From positions 620,001 through 684,000 of the forward strand of contig NZ_CP017006.1 in assembly GCF_001719125.1 (NCBI RefSeq): 64,000 nucleotides of DNA, given 5' to 3'. The notes under the pieces are model-generated. The model saw only the letters and a list, made by a program, of their open reading frames with translations. It was not told the DNA's origin and ran no database searches. The translations under genes and the position numbers were made by a program. Positions 36,013 through 46,302 of the stretch are shown in pieces (the stretch's first letter is position 1; every line of letters starts with the position of its first letter). The DNA comes from Sulfolobus sp. A20 (GTDB taxonomy: Archaea; Thermoproteota; Thermoprotei_A; Sulfolobales; Sulfolobaceae).

Positions 36013-36990
36013 TTATTGCTGGGAGGTAGTAAGTATCTTATTTATCAAGGATAACAATTTACCTATATCTCTCCTCAGAGATATCCTACCATGCGTAAAT
36101 CTTAAACCTATGAAATTGCTTGCGTCTCTAATAAAATATCCATACTTTACAATCTTCTCATTTAGTGTTGAAACTTTTATAGGAAACTCCGCTAAGAAAT
36201 ATGGAGCTACCGTTTTATATACTTTAAATTCCTTTTTAGCATTACTTACATATTCAATTAATTCCTTAGTCTTCATTTTGCTCTCGTAAAAAAACGTCCT
36301 TACTTCCTTAGGGTCTAAATGTGATATTAAGTAATAAGCTAATGAGTTTACTCTCCAGCTAGGGGCACGTTTTTCTATTTCCTTACTCCTTTGTCCGATG
36401 GTGAATCCAATTCTTAACCCAGGAATAGAAAAACTCTTTGTGAAGGAATTAATTATCAACAAATTTTTATATTCTTCTACAAGCTTTACTGAACTCTCTG
36501 TTAGGCTAATATCTATAAAGGACTCATCAACTACCAACTCATTCCCACTTCTAAGAAAGTCTTCTATTTCTGGAACACTTACATATGCTCCAGTAGGATT
36601 GTTTGGATTACTTAATATAATCTTTCTATACTTTTTATGTAACATAAATCTAAATTTGTCTTCCATTTCTTCAGCGTTATAATAAGATACGTATTTATAG
36701 TCAGAATAATTGGGCTGAGGAACTATGAAATCATTATCTAGTAAGTTTATTGCCTCTGATGCCCCATTAAACACTCCTATAAAATCTTTATCTACTCCAT
36801 ATATTTCTCCGATTATTGACTTTATGTACGAGTAGTCCTCGGGTGGATAATACTTATGTATTCCTAACCTTATAGCCTCATTTATTATCTCATCAACAAA
36901 CCTTGGAGTTCCTAATGGGTTCAGATTTACGCTAAAATCATTTATATTAGAAGGATAGCCCTTATTCCAAGGAAATCCTCCATGCCTCAT
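36013..36990 (-). CDS. cobD: Threonine-phosphate decarboxylase-like aminotransferase (CobD/HisC family)
   Basis: 325 residues of the class I/II PLP fold. The N-terminal HGGFPW...DFSVNLNPLG block is what distinguishes CobD/CobC (L-threonine-O-3-phosphate decarboxylase of cobalamin side-chain synthesis) from HisC. PLP sites: SNPNNPTGAY, DESF, and SFTKSFSIPGLRIGF with the Schiff-base Lys (about residue 188). It overlaps the upstream HTH regulator by 4 bp, so the regulator may control it. Confidence 0.75.
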   Translation of the reverse strand: MRHGGFPWNKGYPSNINDFSVNLNPLGTPRFVDEIINEAIRLGIHKYYPPEDYSYIKSIIGEIYGVDKDFIGVFNGASEAINLLDNDFIVPQPNYSDYKYVSYYNAEEMEDKFRFMLHKKYRKIILSNPNNPTGAYVSVPEIEDFLRSGNELVVDESFIDISLTESSVKLVEEYKNLLIINSFTKSFSIPGLRIGFTIGQRSKEIEKRAPSWRVNSLAYYLISHLDPKEVRTFFYESKMKTKELIEYVSNAKKEFKVYKTVAPYFLAEFPIKVSTLNEKIVKYGYFIRDASNFIGLRFTHGRISLRRDIGKLLSLINKILTTSQQ

Positions 36991-37571
36991 AGCTCTCTAT
37001 TCTTGAAGTATTCGACTATAATATTTTTTTCAGCTCTCCTGATAATTTCACTTAAACTCGACGGGCTCATATTTAGTTTCTTAGCCAACTCCTTTAGGCC
37101 TATTCTTCTTGGATAATCAAAGAATCCAGCTTCTAATGCTACCTTTAATATTTGCTCTTGCCTCGCGGTTATAGGATCTTTTCTCTCTGCCTTAACTATC
37201 TTTAACACCTTGACGTCTCTTGTAGTTGATAATAATGAGTTCAGCAGGCTTCTAAGCTCAACGTAATTATTAAGTATTAATGTCCAAATTATCCCCTCAC
37301 TTGAAAATGCACCGTTCATAATTATGTATTGAGAAATAACGTTAAGTAACGGTGATTTTGCATAGATCGTACATATAAACTTATACCTAGATATTTTCAC
37401 TGGTTCCTCACAAATTGTATTGGCTACCTCTTCATCTCCTCTAATTTCAAGTAAAGTTTTAATGCCGTTTTTATCTACCCTAATGTCTAAGATGTTAACA
37501 GAAGCGTTAGTCAAATGTAGTCCTTGAAAATCATCAGCATAAGGCGTCTTAATGACGGCGTATAATAGCAT
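36987..37571 (-). CDS. Bat-type (HTH_10) transcription regulator
   Basis: 194 residues. The C-terminal 55 residues match the bacterio-opsin-activator HTH_10 domain: LTARQ-like ITARQEQILKVALEAGFFDYPRRIGLKELAKKLNMSPSSLSE (read in pieces, about 134-178) and a final helix. The N-terminal 125 residues look like a small alpha/beta sensory domain that could bind a ligand. It leads an operon with the CobD-like gene (ATGA-type overlap), so cobamide metabolism is a possible target. No metal motif is evident. Confidence 0.78.
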   Translation of the reverse strand: MLLYAVIKTPYADDFQGLHLTNASVNILDIRVDKNGIKTLLEIRGDEEVANTICEEPVKISRYKFICTIYAKSPLLNVISQYIIMNGAFSSEGIIWTLILNNYVELRSLLNSLLSTTRDVKVLKIVKAERKDPITARQEQILKVALEAGFFDYPRRIGLKELAKKLNMSPSSLSEIIRRAEKNIIVEYFKNREL

Positions 37572-37695
37572 GACAAAAGATATTTATTTAAAATACTACT
37601 TAAACTTATCTTCTAATAACTATATTCCCTAGTAAGAGAATTAAAAGTTTGCTAAAAATAGCATCAGTCCAATATAAATCATAAATATTTCTTAA

Positions 37696-37776
<81 letters not shown>

Positions 37777-37788
37777 GAGTAAAAAAGG

Positions 37789-37861
<73 letters not shown>

Positions 37862-37883
37862 ATTAATATACTCTTCTTATCTT

Positions 37884-37892
37884 GATATAAAC
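37884..37892 (-). promoter_or_regulatory. TATA box of the tRNA-Gln/tRNA-Gly transcript
   Basis: GTTTATATC on the minus strand centred 27 bp before the 5' end of tRNA-Gln; no equally placed element lies in the 12-bp gap before tRNA-Gly. Confidence 0.6.
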
Positions 37893-37998
37893 TTAACTCT
37901 TCACTTTCATTTAACTCTCCTACTTAAGAGAGAAAGATTTAAAAGGAAATAAAGAGAAAAGTTTAAAAGGTTTACTATTCGTGTCCCTTGTAAAATAT

Positions 37999-38005
37999 GG
38001 AGGTG
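37999..38005 (+). promoter_or_regulatory. Strong Shine-Dalgarno deciding the tfb start
   Basis: GGAGGTG is a near-perfect complement to the archaeal 16S 3' end and lies 6 nt before the TTG at 38012. It overlaps the other in-frame candidates (ATG 37997, GTG 38003), which could not use it. The TATA (GTTTAAAAGG, 37961-37970) puts the mRNA start near 37992, leaving room for this site. Confidence 0.6.
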
Positions 38006-38011
38006 TTATAT

Positions 38012-38915
38012 TTGTCTGAAGAGAGTAAATCCGCGCCTTGTCCTCCAGATAAGATTATTTTTGACGCTGAGAGAGGAGAATATATTTGCACTGAAACTGG
38101 TGAAGTTTTAGAAGATAAAATTATCGATCAAGGACCAGAGTGGAGGGCTTTCACACCAGAAGAGAAGGAGAAAAGAAGTAGAGTTGGAGGACCTCTTAAT
38201 GATACTATTCATGATAGAGGATTATCTACTCTAATCGACTGGAAAGATAAAGATGCAATGGGAAGGACCTTAGATCCTAAGAGAAGGTTAGAAGCACTAA
38301 GGTGGAGAAAGTGGCAAATAAGGGCTAGGATACAAAGCTCGGTTGATAGAAACTTAGCGCAAGCAATGAATGAATTAGAGAGAATAGGTAACTTATTAAG
38401 TTTGCCTAAGTCCGTTAAAGATGAAGCTGCGTTGATATATAGAAAGGCAGTTGAGAAGGGTCTGGTAAGAGGGAGAAGTATTGAGAGCGTCGTAGCTGCT
38501 GCAATTTACGCAGCATGTAGGAGAATGAAGCTAGCTAGGACTTTGGACGAGATTGCCCAGTATACTAAGGCTAATAGAAAGGAAGTTGCCAGGTGTTATA
38601 GGCTATTGTTAAGGGAATTAAGCGTAGACGTCCCGGTTAGTGATCCTAAGGACTATGTTACTAGAATTGCCAACTTATTAGGTTTAAGTGGTGCAGTTAT
38701 GAAGACAGCTGCAGAAATAATTGATAAGGCTAAGGATGTAGGTCTAACGGCTGGAAAAGATCCCGCTGGTTTAGCTGCTGCAGCAATATATATAGCTAGC
38801 TTACTTCATGACGAGAGAAGAACACAGAAGGAGATTGCACAAGTGGCTGGTGTAACTGAAGTAACTGTAAGAAATAGGTATAAGGAATTAACTCAAGAAC
38901 TAAAAATATCAATTC

Positions 38916-38926
<11 letters not shown>
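38012..38926 (+). CDS. tfb1: Transcription initiation factor B (TFB1)
   Basis: About 304 residues. N-terminal zinc-ribbon-like region with only two of the four usual cysteines (CPPDK and YICTETGE), the B-reader/linker [17 protein letters not shown], then two cyclin-like repeats (about 110-200 and 205-300) that bind TATA-TBP and the BRE through the C-terminal HTH ([20 protein letters not shown], in part). It is essential for all RNA polymerase initiation. I prefer the TTG at 38012 with its strong ribosome site; database models may use 37997 or 38003. Identity to S. solfataricus TFB1 is from memory. Confidence 0.95.
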
Positions 38927-39218
<292 letters not shown>

Positions 39219-39313
39219 TCTTAGGTTATTATTATTGATAAAACCCCCTTTTAATCTTTCTATGGGTTTTTGTGAGATAATCTTATATAGTGGAAAGGAT
39301 TGAAAAGGATAGT

Positions 39314-39460
39314 ATGGCAGTATACAGATGTGGCAAATGTTGGAAAACGTTCACTGATGAGCAATTGAAAGTGTTGCCAGGTGTTAGATGCCCTTACTGT
39401 GGATATAAAATAATATATATGATTAGAAAACCTACTATAAAAACCGTTAAAGCCATTTAG
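39314..39460 (+). CDS. rpoP: RNA polymerase subunit P (Rpo12/Rpb12)
   Basis: 48 residues: a zinc ribbon with CGKC (residues 6-9) and CPYCG (about 26-30), then a basic tail [12 protein letters not shown]. Length and motif spacing match archaeal Rpo12, which joins the Rpo3-Rpo10-Rpo11 platform of RNA polymerase. TATA-like CTTATATAG (about 39281-39289) is 29 bp upstream. Its stop overlaps the 3' end of the convergent agmatinase-like gene by 14 bp. Confidence 0.93.
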   Translation: MAVYRCGKCWKTFTDEQLKVLPGVRCPYCGYKIIYMIRKPTIKTVKAI

Positions 39461-40340
39461 CTTTATATATAGAAGCTGCTGTTTCCATAATCAACTTAGC
39501 TCCTAGTACAGTCGTTATCCCAGACGTGTCATATGGAGGAGAAATTTCTACTATGTCAAATCCTATTACTCTTTTATCTACAACTAGATTTATTATATCT
39601 AGGACTGTTGAAGGATCTAATCCCTCTGGTTCTGGAGTAGCAACGCCTGGTGCATAAGCTGGATCTATTCCGTCCATGTCTATGGAGATGTACAATGATT
39701 TACATTCTTGAGTGCTGTTTATTATTTTTCTGGAAACCTCTCTAGCTCCTAATGTCTTAACTTGTTGAGGAGTAAAGAATATTATACCTTTGTATTTAGC
39801 ATATTCTAGCTCTTCTTTGCTAACAGCTCTAGTTCCCACTTCTATTATCTTAACTCCATATTCTGATATCCTCCTCATAACGCATGCGTGATCATACTTA
39901 TATCCCATGTATTCCTCTCTTAGATCTAAATGAGCATCGAAACTAATCACACATAATCCTTCCCTTTTCATACCTCTTATAACTCCAGCAGTTATCGTAT
40001 GCTCTCCGCCAATTGATATTGGAATATTTTGATTTTCTACAAAATAGTTAATAATACTTGAAATCCTCGATAAGTTTTCTTCAACAGCTGAGGGGTGAAG
40101 TATTACGTCACCAACGTCATTGAAGCCTATTTCTCCCATATCAACACCAGTTCTGACTGAATAAAATTCTATATATTGGGCAGTATCTCTAATTACGCTT
40201 GGAGTGAATCTACTGCCTGGTCTAAAACTGCTTGTAATATCCATTGGTATTCCTAATATAATAAATGGAGAGGTTTCTTTATTAAATCCAGCAAATTTTT
40301 TATTATTCTCATTTAAATAGAATAGTCTACTATCCTTCAT
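39447..40340 (-). CDS. speB: Agmatinase/arginase-family ureohydrolase
   Basis: 297 residues with the binuclear manganese motifs: GGEHTIT (about residue 112), SFDAHLDLR (about 134-141), DHACVMRR, and [14 protein letters not shown] (about 222-235). Agmatinase releases urea from agmatine to give putrescine for spermidine-type polyamines, which are abundant in thermophiles. Arginase or a related guanidino hydrolase is possible. Leaderless; its TATA is shared with the divergent glyS gene. Confidence 0.85.
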   Translation of the reverse strand: MKDSRLFYLNENNKKFAGFNKETSPFIILGIPMDITSSFRPGSRFTPSVIRDTAQYIEFYSVRTGVDMGEIGFNDVGDVILHPSAVEENLSRISSIINYFVENQNIPISIGGEHTITAGVIRGMKREGLCVISFDAHLDLREEYMGYKYDHACVMRRISEYGVKIIEVGTRAVSKEELEYAKYKGIIFFTPQQVKTLGAREVSRKIINSTQECKSLYISIDMDGIDPAYAPGVATPEPEGLDPSTVLDIINLVVDKRVIGFDIVEISPPYDTSGITTVLGAKLIMETAASIYKAKWL

Positions 40341-40359
40341 TTGTTGATGTTTAGCATAG

Positions 40360-40372
40360 AGCTTTATAAGCT
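40360..40372. promoter_or_regulatory. Shared TATA box between speB-like and glyS genes
   Basis: AGCTTTATAAGCT reads as a TATA element on both strands (TTTATAA plus, TTATAAA minus). Its centre (about 40366) is 26 bp from the speB ATG (40340) and 27 bp from the glyS GTG (40393). No alternative element fits within the 52-bp gap. Confidence 0.65.
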
Positions 40373-40392
40373 TGTTGTAATGTTAGTCAAAT

Positions 40393-42099
40393 GTGAGTGA
40401 GACACTAAATAAAGTAATGGACCTAGCTAAGAGAAGAGGAATATTTTGGCCATCATATGAAATATATGGTGGAGTAGCTGGCTTATATGACATAGGTCCA
40501 ATAGGTGTTAAAATTAAAAATAAGATATTAAAATTATGGAGAAAGTACTTTATAGAGGATAACGATGACTTCGTAGTTGAAGTAGAAACTCCCATAATTG
40601 GTCCTTCTAAAGTATTCGAGGCTAGTGGACATGTGGAGAGTTTTACTGATCCCGTAGTGGAGTGCACTAAATGTAGGAGAGTCTACAGAGCTGACCATTT
40701 AATTGAAGATGCTTTGAAGAGAAGCGTAGAAGGGCTTAAGCCAGAGGAATTAACGAAGATGATTAAGGAAAACAATTTAAAATGCCCCTCTTGTGGTGGG
40801 GATTTAGGCGAGGTTAGACTATTCAATCTATTATTTGCTACTACTATTGGTCCCTTTACAGGAAATATAGGTTATTTAAGACCAGAGACTGCTCAAGGAA
40901 TGTTCACTTCTTTTAAAAGAGTTTATGAAAGTGTTAGACAAAAACTGCCATTAGGAATAGCACAAATCGGAAGGGTAGCAAGGAACGAGATCTCTCCAAG
41001 ACAAGGGTTAATAAGAATGAGAGAATTTAGTATAATGGAGATAGAATTTTTCATTGATCCAGAGGATACCGAAAATGTCCCACTATCACGATTCTATGAC
41101 TTAAAAGTTAAGGTATTAACTAAGGACGAGAAAGTAAAGGATGGTAGGCCTAAGGAATATGGTATTGATGAAATGGTTAGGGAGAAAATTGTTGAGACCC
41201 CCTGGATGGCTTATTGGATGGCTGTAGCATCTAAATTCGTTAGAGCGTTAGGTATTAATGAGTTTTACTTTGAAGAGAAATTGCCCCACGAAAGAGCTCA
41301 TTATGCCAGACAAGTTTTCGATCAGATAGCAGTAATCAATGATATGAAGGTGGAAATTTCTGGTCACGCTTATAGAGGAAATTATGATCTATCTAGACAC
41401 ATGAAGTTTAGCGGACAAGACTTGAGTGTCTTTAAAAAATTTGAAATACCTCAAGCGGTGAAGAAAAAAACGGTGGTGATTGATAATAATAAACTAAAAG
41501 ATAAAGAAAAAAGGAAAAAGCTAATGGATCTAATACAAAATAAGCAGCCCGAAGAAATTGAGGAAATGCTTACGAAAAGGGTTTCAATTGACGGTATATT
41601 GTTAAGTGATGTTATAAGCGTTATAGAGAGAGAAGAGAAAGTAACTGGTAAACATTTCATCCCTGAGGTCGTAGAACCTTCCTTTGGTGTAGAAAGAACT
41701 TTATTCTTGACAATACTGAACGCCTACAAGGAGAAAGAAGGGAGAACTGTATTGTCATTACCTAGAGAATTGGGACCTTATGATGTGGCAGTTTTTCCTC
41801 TTCTAGAACGTGAAAATTTAATTAATAAAGCTAGGGAAATTAGGGACCTTCTTTCTAAAAAGTATGATATACTTTACGATGATTCTGGAAGTATAGGAAG
41901 GAGATATGCAAGGGCTGATGAGATAGGAGTGCCTTATGCTATTACAATTGATCCTCAGACGTTAGTAGATAATACTGTTACGATTAGGGATAGGGATACG
42001 TGGAACCAAGTTAGAGTTAAGGTTAATGAGATCGAAAATTCATTGCAAAAGTTATTTAGCGGAGAGGACATTAGTAAAATTGGAATTGAGGTGAAGTAA
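40393..42099 (+). CDS. glyS: Glycyl-tRNA synthetase (alpha2 type)
   Basis: 568 residues, class II synthetase. Motif 1 region near [10 protein letters not shown], an inserted zinc-ribbon pair ([14 protein letters not shown] and [11 protein letters not shown]), motif 2 [24 protein letters not shown] (in pieces, about 198-221), motif 3 [10 protein letters not shown] (about 424), and an anticodon-binding C-terminal domain ([24 protein letters not shown]). GTG start chosen because it is leaderless with TATA at -27; the ATG two bases earlier is out of frame. First gene of a run that includes tRNA endonuclease. tRNA-Gly itself is 2.6 kb upstream. Confidence 0.93.
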   Translation: MSETLNKVMDLAKRRGIFWPSYEIYGGVAGLYDIGPIGVKIKNKILKLWRKYFIEDNDDFVVEVETPIIGPSKVFEASGHVESFTDPVVECTKCRRVYRADHLIEDALKRSVEGLKPEELTKMIKENNLKCPSCGGDLGEVRLFNLLFATTIGPFTGNIGYLRPETAQGMFTSFKRVYESVRQKLPLGIAQIGRVARNEISPRQGLIRMREFSIMEIEFFIDPEDTENVPLSRFYDLKVKVLTKDEKVKDGRPKEYGIDEMVREKIVETPWMAYWMAVASKFVRALGINEFYFEEKLPHERAHYARQVFDQIAVINDMKVEISGHAYRGNYDLSRHMKFSGQDLSVFKKFEIPQAVKKKTVVIDNNKLKDKEKRKKLMDLIQNKQPEEIEEMLTKRVSIDGILLSDVISVIEREEKVTGKHFIPEVVEPSFGVERTLFLTILNAYKEKEGRTVLSLPRELGPYDVAVFPLLERENLINKAREIRDLLSKKYDILYDDSGSIGRRYARADEIGVPYAITIDPQTLVDNTVTIRDRDTWNQVRVKVNEIENSLQKLFSGEDISKIGIEVK

Positions 42100-42103
42100 A
42101 AGA

Positions 42104-42454
42104 ATGAGTGAAGAGGAAAGTAAGGAAGAGAAAAAGGTTGATATAAAAACTCTCGTTAATATCATTCCTCCTGCGTCAGCTTTAAAGGGGAATAAAAGTC
42201 CTCCAAAGGAGAAGAGAATTAAGATTAGAAAAAGGACTGATGTTGACCAAGGGTTTGGAATTGTCTCTTCTAAACTAGCTAAAGAACTCGGTATAACTGA
42301 TAACCTTGAGATTTCCGTAAAGGGTAAGAGACTTAAGTTGAAAGCGATAATTCAAGAAGGAGTACCGGAATTAGAGGTTTGGGCAAATCCCCAAGACTTA
42401 GTTACGTTAGGAATAGAGGATAATAGTACGATAACCGTGAGGGCTTCTAAATGA
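42104..42454 (+). CDS. Conserved hypothetical protein with a beta-barrel-like C-terminus
   Basis: 116 residues, 4 bp after glyS. A charged N-terminal tail (first 50 residues, Lys/Glu-rich) leads to a compact domain with FGIVSSKLAKELGITDNLEISVKGKRLKLKAI in pieces, a pattern like the double-psi or swapped-hairpin barrels (AbrB, Cdc48 N-domain). DNA, RNA or protein binding is possible but unproven. Its stop overlaps the next ATG (ATGA). Confidence 0.62.
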   Translation: MSEEESKEEKKVDIKTLVNIIPPASALKGNKSPPKEKRIKIRKRTDVDQGFGIVSSKLAKELGITDNLEISVKGKRLKLKAIIQEGVPELEVWANPQDLVTLGIEDNSTITVRASK

Positions 42455-42855
42455 ATGAGAGTGATACAGAGGTTAGCAGAGTTTTATTTGAATTTGAAAC
42501 TGTAATAGAAGACCATACAGCTTATCTAGATGAGCTAGAAAACTTAATTGTCTTGTCAGAAATTGATTTAAACAAAGCTACAAGGTTAGTCAAGAGAATG
42601 AGAAGGGTTAGAAAGGAACTTCTACAAGGTCTAGAGATAATCAATGAAAACATAGATAAAGTAAGTGATTTGAAAATAAAGGAAGAAGCTTTAGGCTTAA
42701 TAAACTATTTAATAGTGTTAGGTTTGAAAGATGAAAAGGAAATGTTGAACACGTTAAACCAGAATCTTAAGAATAAAGGCATAGATCTAGATATCGAGAA
42801 GGATATAGAACAGATAGATAAGATAATGAATAGTATAGCTCATCTTAATTTTTAA
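42451..42855 (+). CDS. Coiled-coil hypothetical protein, 134 aa
   Basis: All-helical and highly charged, with long Leu/Ile-spaced helices (EDHTAYLDELENLIVLSEID, then KRMRRVRKELLQGLEIINEN) that would form a helical hairpin or coiled coil. Its ATG overlaps the previous stop (ATGA), and the PhoU-like gene follows 21 bp later. No family recognised. Confidence 0.62.
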   Translation: MNESDTEVSRVLFEFETVIEDHTAYLDELENLIVLSEIDLNKATRLVKRMRRVRKELLQGLEIINENIDKVSDLKIKEEALGLINYLIVLGLKDEKEMLNTLNQNLKNKGIDLDIEKDIEQIDKIMNSIAHLNF

Positions 42856-42876
42856 ATTTAAAAACATGGTTAAACC

Positions 42877-43527
42877 ATGATGAGTGGAGGAATTGCGGAA
42901 ATAGCTATAGAGGAGCAGTTACAACAAATTTCACTAAAGATACTAGACGAGGTTAGGACACTGTATGAATTACTATCTAACATGGCAAATAGTAATTTAA
43001 ATTATATGCAGGTTTATGCTAAAATAAATGGAATTAAGAATGAAGTTGAAAGTAATAAATATAGATTAGGTGAATATATATTCAAAATAAGGGAAGGTTT
43101 ACTGGATAAGGACTTATATGTAGAAATATTAAATAATTTAGAAAAAATAGGGCAAAACATTGATTCAGCTAGTTATAGACTAAGCGTACTATTAAGTAAG
43201 AATAGTAATTTAGACTCTATAATTTATAAATTATTGGTTGTTATGTGTGAAAAAATAATAACTTCTTTCACTCACTTCATAGAAGCCTTAAGACTCTTAT
43301 CAGTAAATCCTAAGAATTCTTTAGAGAATGCTAAAAACGTAGTAAAGATCGAACAAGAGGTAGATGATTTATATAGAAGTTTAGAGTTAGTACTATTTGA
43401 AAAAAACATAGATAATTTCTTGCACATAATGTTGTTGAAAGACGTTGCTGATAGACTTGAGGATAGTGAAGATTTGTTAAAAGTTTCGGCTGATGATATT
43501 ACTTACATAGCATATGAGAGGATATAA
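42877..43527 (+). CDS. PhoU-like/DUF47 helical protein
   Basis: 216 residues, all helices. The pattern of paired three-helix bundles with acidic segments ([16 protein letters not shown], then [23 protein letters not shown]) matches DUF47/PhoU proteins, which bind metals through ExxxD motifs and regulate phosphate uptake. A phosphate transporter, the usual neighbour, is not seen here. Stop directly abuts the endA start. Confidence 0.7.
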   Translation: MMSGGIAEIAIEEQLQQISLKILDEVRTLYELLSNMANSNLNYMQVYAKINGIKNEVESNKYRLGEYIFKIREGLLDKDLYVEILNNLEKIGQNIDSASYRLSVLLSKNSNLDSIIYKLLVVMCEKIITSFTHFIEALRLLSVNPKNSLENAKNVVKIEQEVDDLYRSLELVLFEKNIDNFLHIMLLKDVADRLEDSEDLLKVSADDITYIAYERI

Positions 43528-44076
43528 ATGATAAAAGGCGTGTTAGTGGGTTCAAGGATAATAATACCCGATATCCAAGAAGCTAAGTATATTTACTCTA
43601 AAGGCTTTTATGGAAAGCCAATTGGGATATCTAAACCAAAGAGCCCAAACGAAATTAATAGACCGTTGGAACTATCTTTAATAGAAGGGGTTTATTTGGT
43701 CAAGAAGAGTTTGATGCAAGTTTTTGACAACAATAATGAAGTTCTTGGCTATACAAGATTATATGAATTAGGATCAAAAACTATAGATAAATTCGAAATA
43801 ATTTATAGAGTTTATGAAGATTTAAGAGAAAGGGGATTTATAGTTAGATCGGGAATGAAATACGGAGCTGACTTTACAGTGTATACGTTAGGACCAGGAA
43901 TTGAACATGCTCCTTTCGTAGTTATATCAGTTGATGCTAACCAAGACTTAAGTCCTCATGAACTGCTAAGCTTTGGAAGAGTATCTCATAGTACTAGGAA
44001 GAGATTAGTATTAGGTCTGGTTGATAGAAAGAGTAATAGTATAAGATACATAATGTTTAAATGGGTCAAAATATAA
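43528..44076 (+). CDS. endA: tRNA-splicing endonuclease EndA
   Basis: 182 residues. The C-terminal catalytic domain has YEDLRERGFIVRSGMKYGADFTVY with the Tyr, GIEHAPFVV with His, and HSTRKRLVLG with Lys, the RNase A-like triad. It cuts bulge-helix-bulge introns in tRNA and rRNA. In Crenarchaeota the enzyme is a heterotetramer needing a second structural subunit encoded elsewhere. ATG adjoins the preceding stop. Confidence 0.92.
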   Translation: MIKGVLVGSRIIIPDIQEAKYIYSKGFYGKPIGISKPKSPNEINRPLELSLIEGVYLVKKSLMQVFDNNNEVLGYTRLYELGSKTIDKFEIIYRVYEDLRERGFIVRSGMKYGADFTVYTLGPGIEHAPFVVISVDANQDLSPHELLSFGRVSHSTRKRLVLGLVDRKSNSIRYIMFKWVKI

Positions 44077-44113
44077 TTTAAATTAGTAATCAGAGTTTGG
44101 GGGTTTAAGTAGA

Positions 44114-44506
44114 TTGAGAAATGGTAATAGAGGCTTTGAAAGACAACCTCCTTCATTTACAGATGAACCAAAACCACTACCATTAGGCGATAAGTGTAAC
44201 TATTTGTGCCCATATTTTAGATGCAACAAAAGAGCATTGTTAATACAAGTAAAATATTCAAAGGGAAATCCGTATAAAGTTGGATACTGTAGATGGGTAG
44301 GAGATGTATGCATAACTGGTGAATGCCAATATGCGTATTGTGAGAAGAGGGCACTGTTACCTGGGAACAAGTGTGCGTTTGCGATCAATAAGAAATCAGG
44401 GCAGAAGGAGGAAGAAATTGAAAAAGAACTTGAAAAAGATGATTATGATGAAAAGATGAAAGAAATATTAACTAAGAAATTTGGCAAGAATGTAGATTTA
44501 TTTTAA
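44114..44506 (+). CDS. Cysteine-rich hypothetical protein
   Basis: 130 residues from a TTG start. Residues 25-90 contain nine cysteines in clusters (DKCNYLCPYFRCNK, GYCRW, VCITGECQYAYCEK, NKCAF), which could hold zinc or an Fe-S cluster; the C-terminal 40 residues are a charged helix. I do not recognise the family, but this looks conserved in Sulfolobales. A GGGGGTTTAAG stretch precedes the start. Its stop touches that of the convergent ubiX. Confidence 0.65.
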   Translation: MRNGNRGFERQPPSFTDEPKPLPLGDKCNYLCPYFRCNKRALLIQVKYSKGNPYKVGYCRWVGDVCITGECQYAYCEKRALLPGNKCAFAINKKSGQKEEEIEKELEKDDYDEKMKEILTKKFGKNVDLF

Positions 44507-45115
44507 TTAACCATTCCATCTCTTGTATATATCATGTTTTATGCCTAAAGCGTCAAGAGCTTTACCTACTACAAAGTTTACAAAGTCATCAATAGTTTTT
44601 GGAAGAATGTAAAAGCCAGGTGAAGCTGGCATTATTATTACCCCAAGTTTTGCCAGTCTTAATGCATTCTCTAGCTCTATAACCCCTAGTGGTGTTTCTC
44701 TGAGAACTAAAACTAACCTCTTATTAGTTCTGATAAAGTTTAACGCGGTCCTCACTAACAAATTAGAACCGATACCGTGGGATATCTGAGCCAACGTCTT
44801 TATACTACAAGGAATAATTACCATTCCCTTAGCAGTTACAGAAAAACTTGAGCTCGATGGTGGAGCTTCTATCTGTGATAATCCGTAGATATAATTCGTA
44901 TATTTTCTTAATTCTTCAATTAAATTTACTCCCATTTCTTTTTCAGCAACTTTGGTAGAGCTTTTAGAAACTATTACATGAACTTCAAAGTCTAATTTAT
45001 TTAAAACTTCAACAGCTCTTAACGCATAAATTGTTCCGCTAGCTCCACTGATACCTACAATAATCCTCCTCTTTGCTTTCCTTTCCCTGTCCTTTGTTCC
45101 TGTTTCTTTAACCAT
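44507..45115 (-). CDS. ubiX: UbiX-type flavin prenyltransferase
   Basis: About 202 residues. The FMN-binding GISGASGTIYALRAVE (about residues 21-36), SKSSTKVAEKE, the conserved SFSVTAKGMVIIPCSIKTLAQISHG block and LVLVLRETPLGVIELEN define UbiX/Pad1, which prenylates FMN for UbiD decarboxylases. No ubiD is adjacent. Starts at 45139 or 45115 both overlap the upstream Cys-rich gene by 60-85 bp; no in-frame start lies closer to the domain, so the overlap seems real. Confidence 0.88.
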   Translation of the reverse strand: MVKETGTKDRERKAKRRIIVGISGASGTIYALRAVEVLNKLDFEVHVIVSKSSTKVAEKEMGVNLIEELRKYTNYIYGLSQIEAPPSSSSFSVTAKGMVIIPCSIKTLAQISHGIGSNLLVRTALNFIRTNKRLVLVLRETPLGVIELENALRLAKLGVIIMPASPGFYILPKTIDDFVNFVVGKALDALGIKHDIYKRWNG

Positions 45116-45270
45116 TCTGCTAACCATTTCTGATAACACCCATTACTACAAAATACCCATGGCTTATTATTGCAACACGTTTTGACTACTATAGGATTAG
45201 TCTTTATTATCGTCCCACACCAGTTGCATTTTAAAGATACGTTATTCATGGTATTTAACTGAAAGGGCAT
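45055..45270 (-). CDS. Small Cys-rich (TRASH-like) zinc protein
   Basis: 71 residues. A treble-clef-like core: CNWCG (about 15-19), CCNN (about 32), FCSNGCYQKWLAEWLKK (about 41-57). The F-C-S-x-x-C-hydrophobic pattern is like TRASH/MYM-type zinc fingers. The basic tail (GKGKQRGG) lies in the region overlapping ubiX. The start could be the ATG at 45249 (NNVSLK). Role unknown, perhaps metal handling or translation-linked. Confidence 0.65.
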   Translation of the reverse strand: MPFQLNTMNNVSLKCNWCGTIIKTNPIVVKTCCNNKPWVFCSNGCYQKWLAEWLKKQEQRTGKGKQRGGLL

Positions 45271-45331
45271 ATCTATTTGATTATTATTGATATTAAAAAA
45301 TATTGTTCACGTTCATCATTATAAAAGTTAA

Positions 45332-45339
45332 TTTATAAG
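45332..45339 (+). promoter_or_regulatory. TATA box of thi4
   Basis: TTTATAAG centred about 26 bp before the thi4 ATG (45361), giving a leaderless mRNA. No TPP riboswitch fold is apparent in this short region, so control by a protein repressor (ThiR-like) is more likely. Confidence 0.5.
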
Positions 45340-45360
45340 TTAGTTATATCATTTAGAACT

Positions 45361-46164
<804 letters not shown>

Positions 46165-46171
46165 AAGACTT

Positions 46172-46188
46172 AAGTTTTTTCATTTTTA
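46172..46188 (+). terminator. T-rich transcription end after thi4
   Basis: GTTTTTTCATTTTT downstream of the thi4 stop. Archaeal RNA polymerase terminates at such T runs without a hairpin. Assigned by composition only. Confidence 0.35.
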
Positions 46189-46302
46189 AACCTTAATTGA
46201 AAACTAACGAAACCTAGAACACTCATATTTTTCTTGAGGGGATTTTCTGAACATATGCGTAAATCTTAAATGCTAATTAGAATTCTAGAATAATGAACAA
46301 TA

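Noticed and set aside
42874-42930. ATGATGA at the start of the PhoU-like gene as a C box
   Set aside because: No D or D' boxes follow; it is simply the ATG ATG start region.
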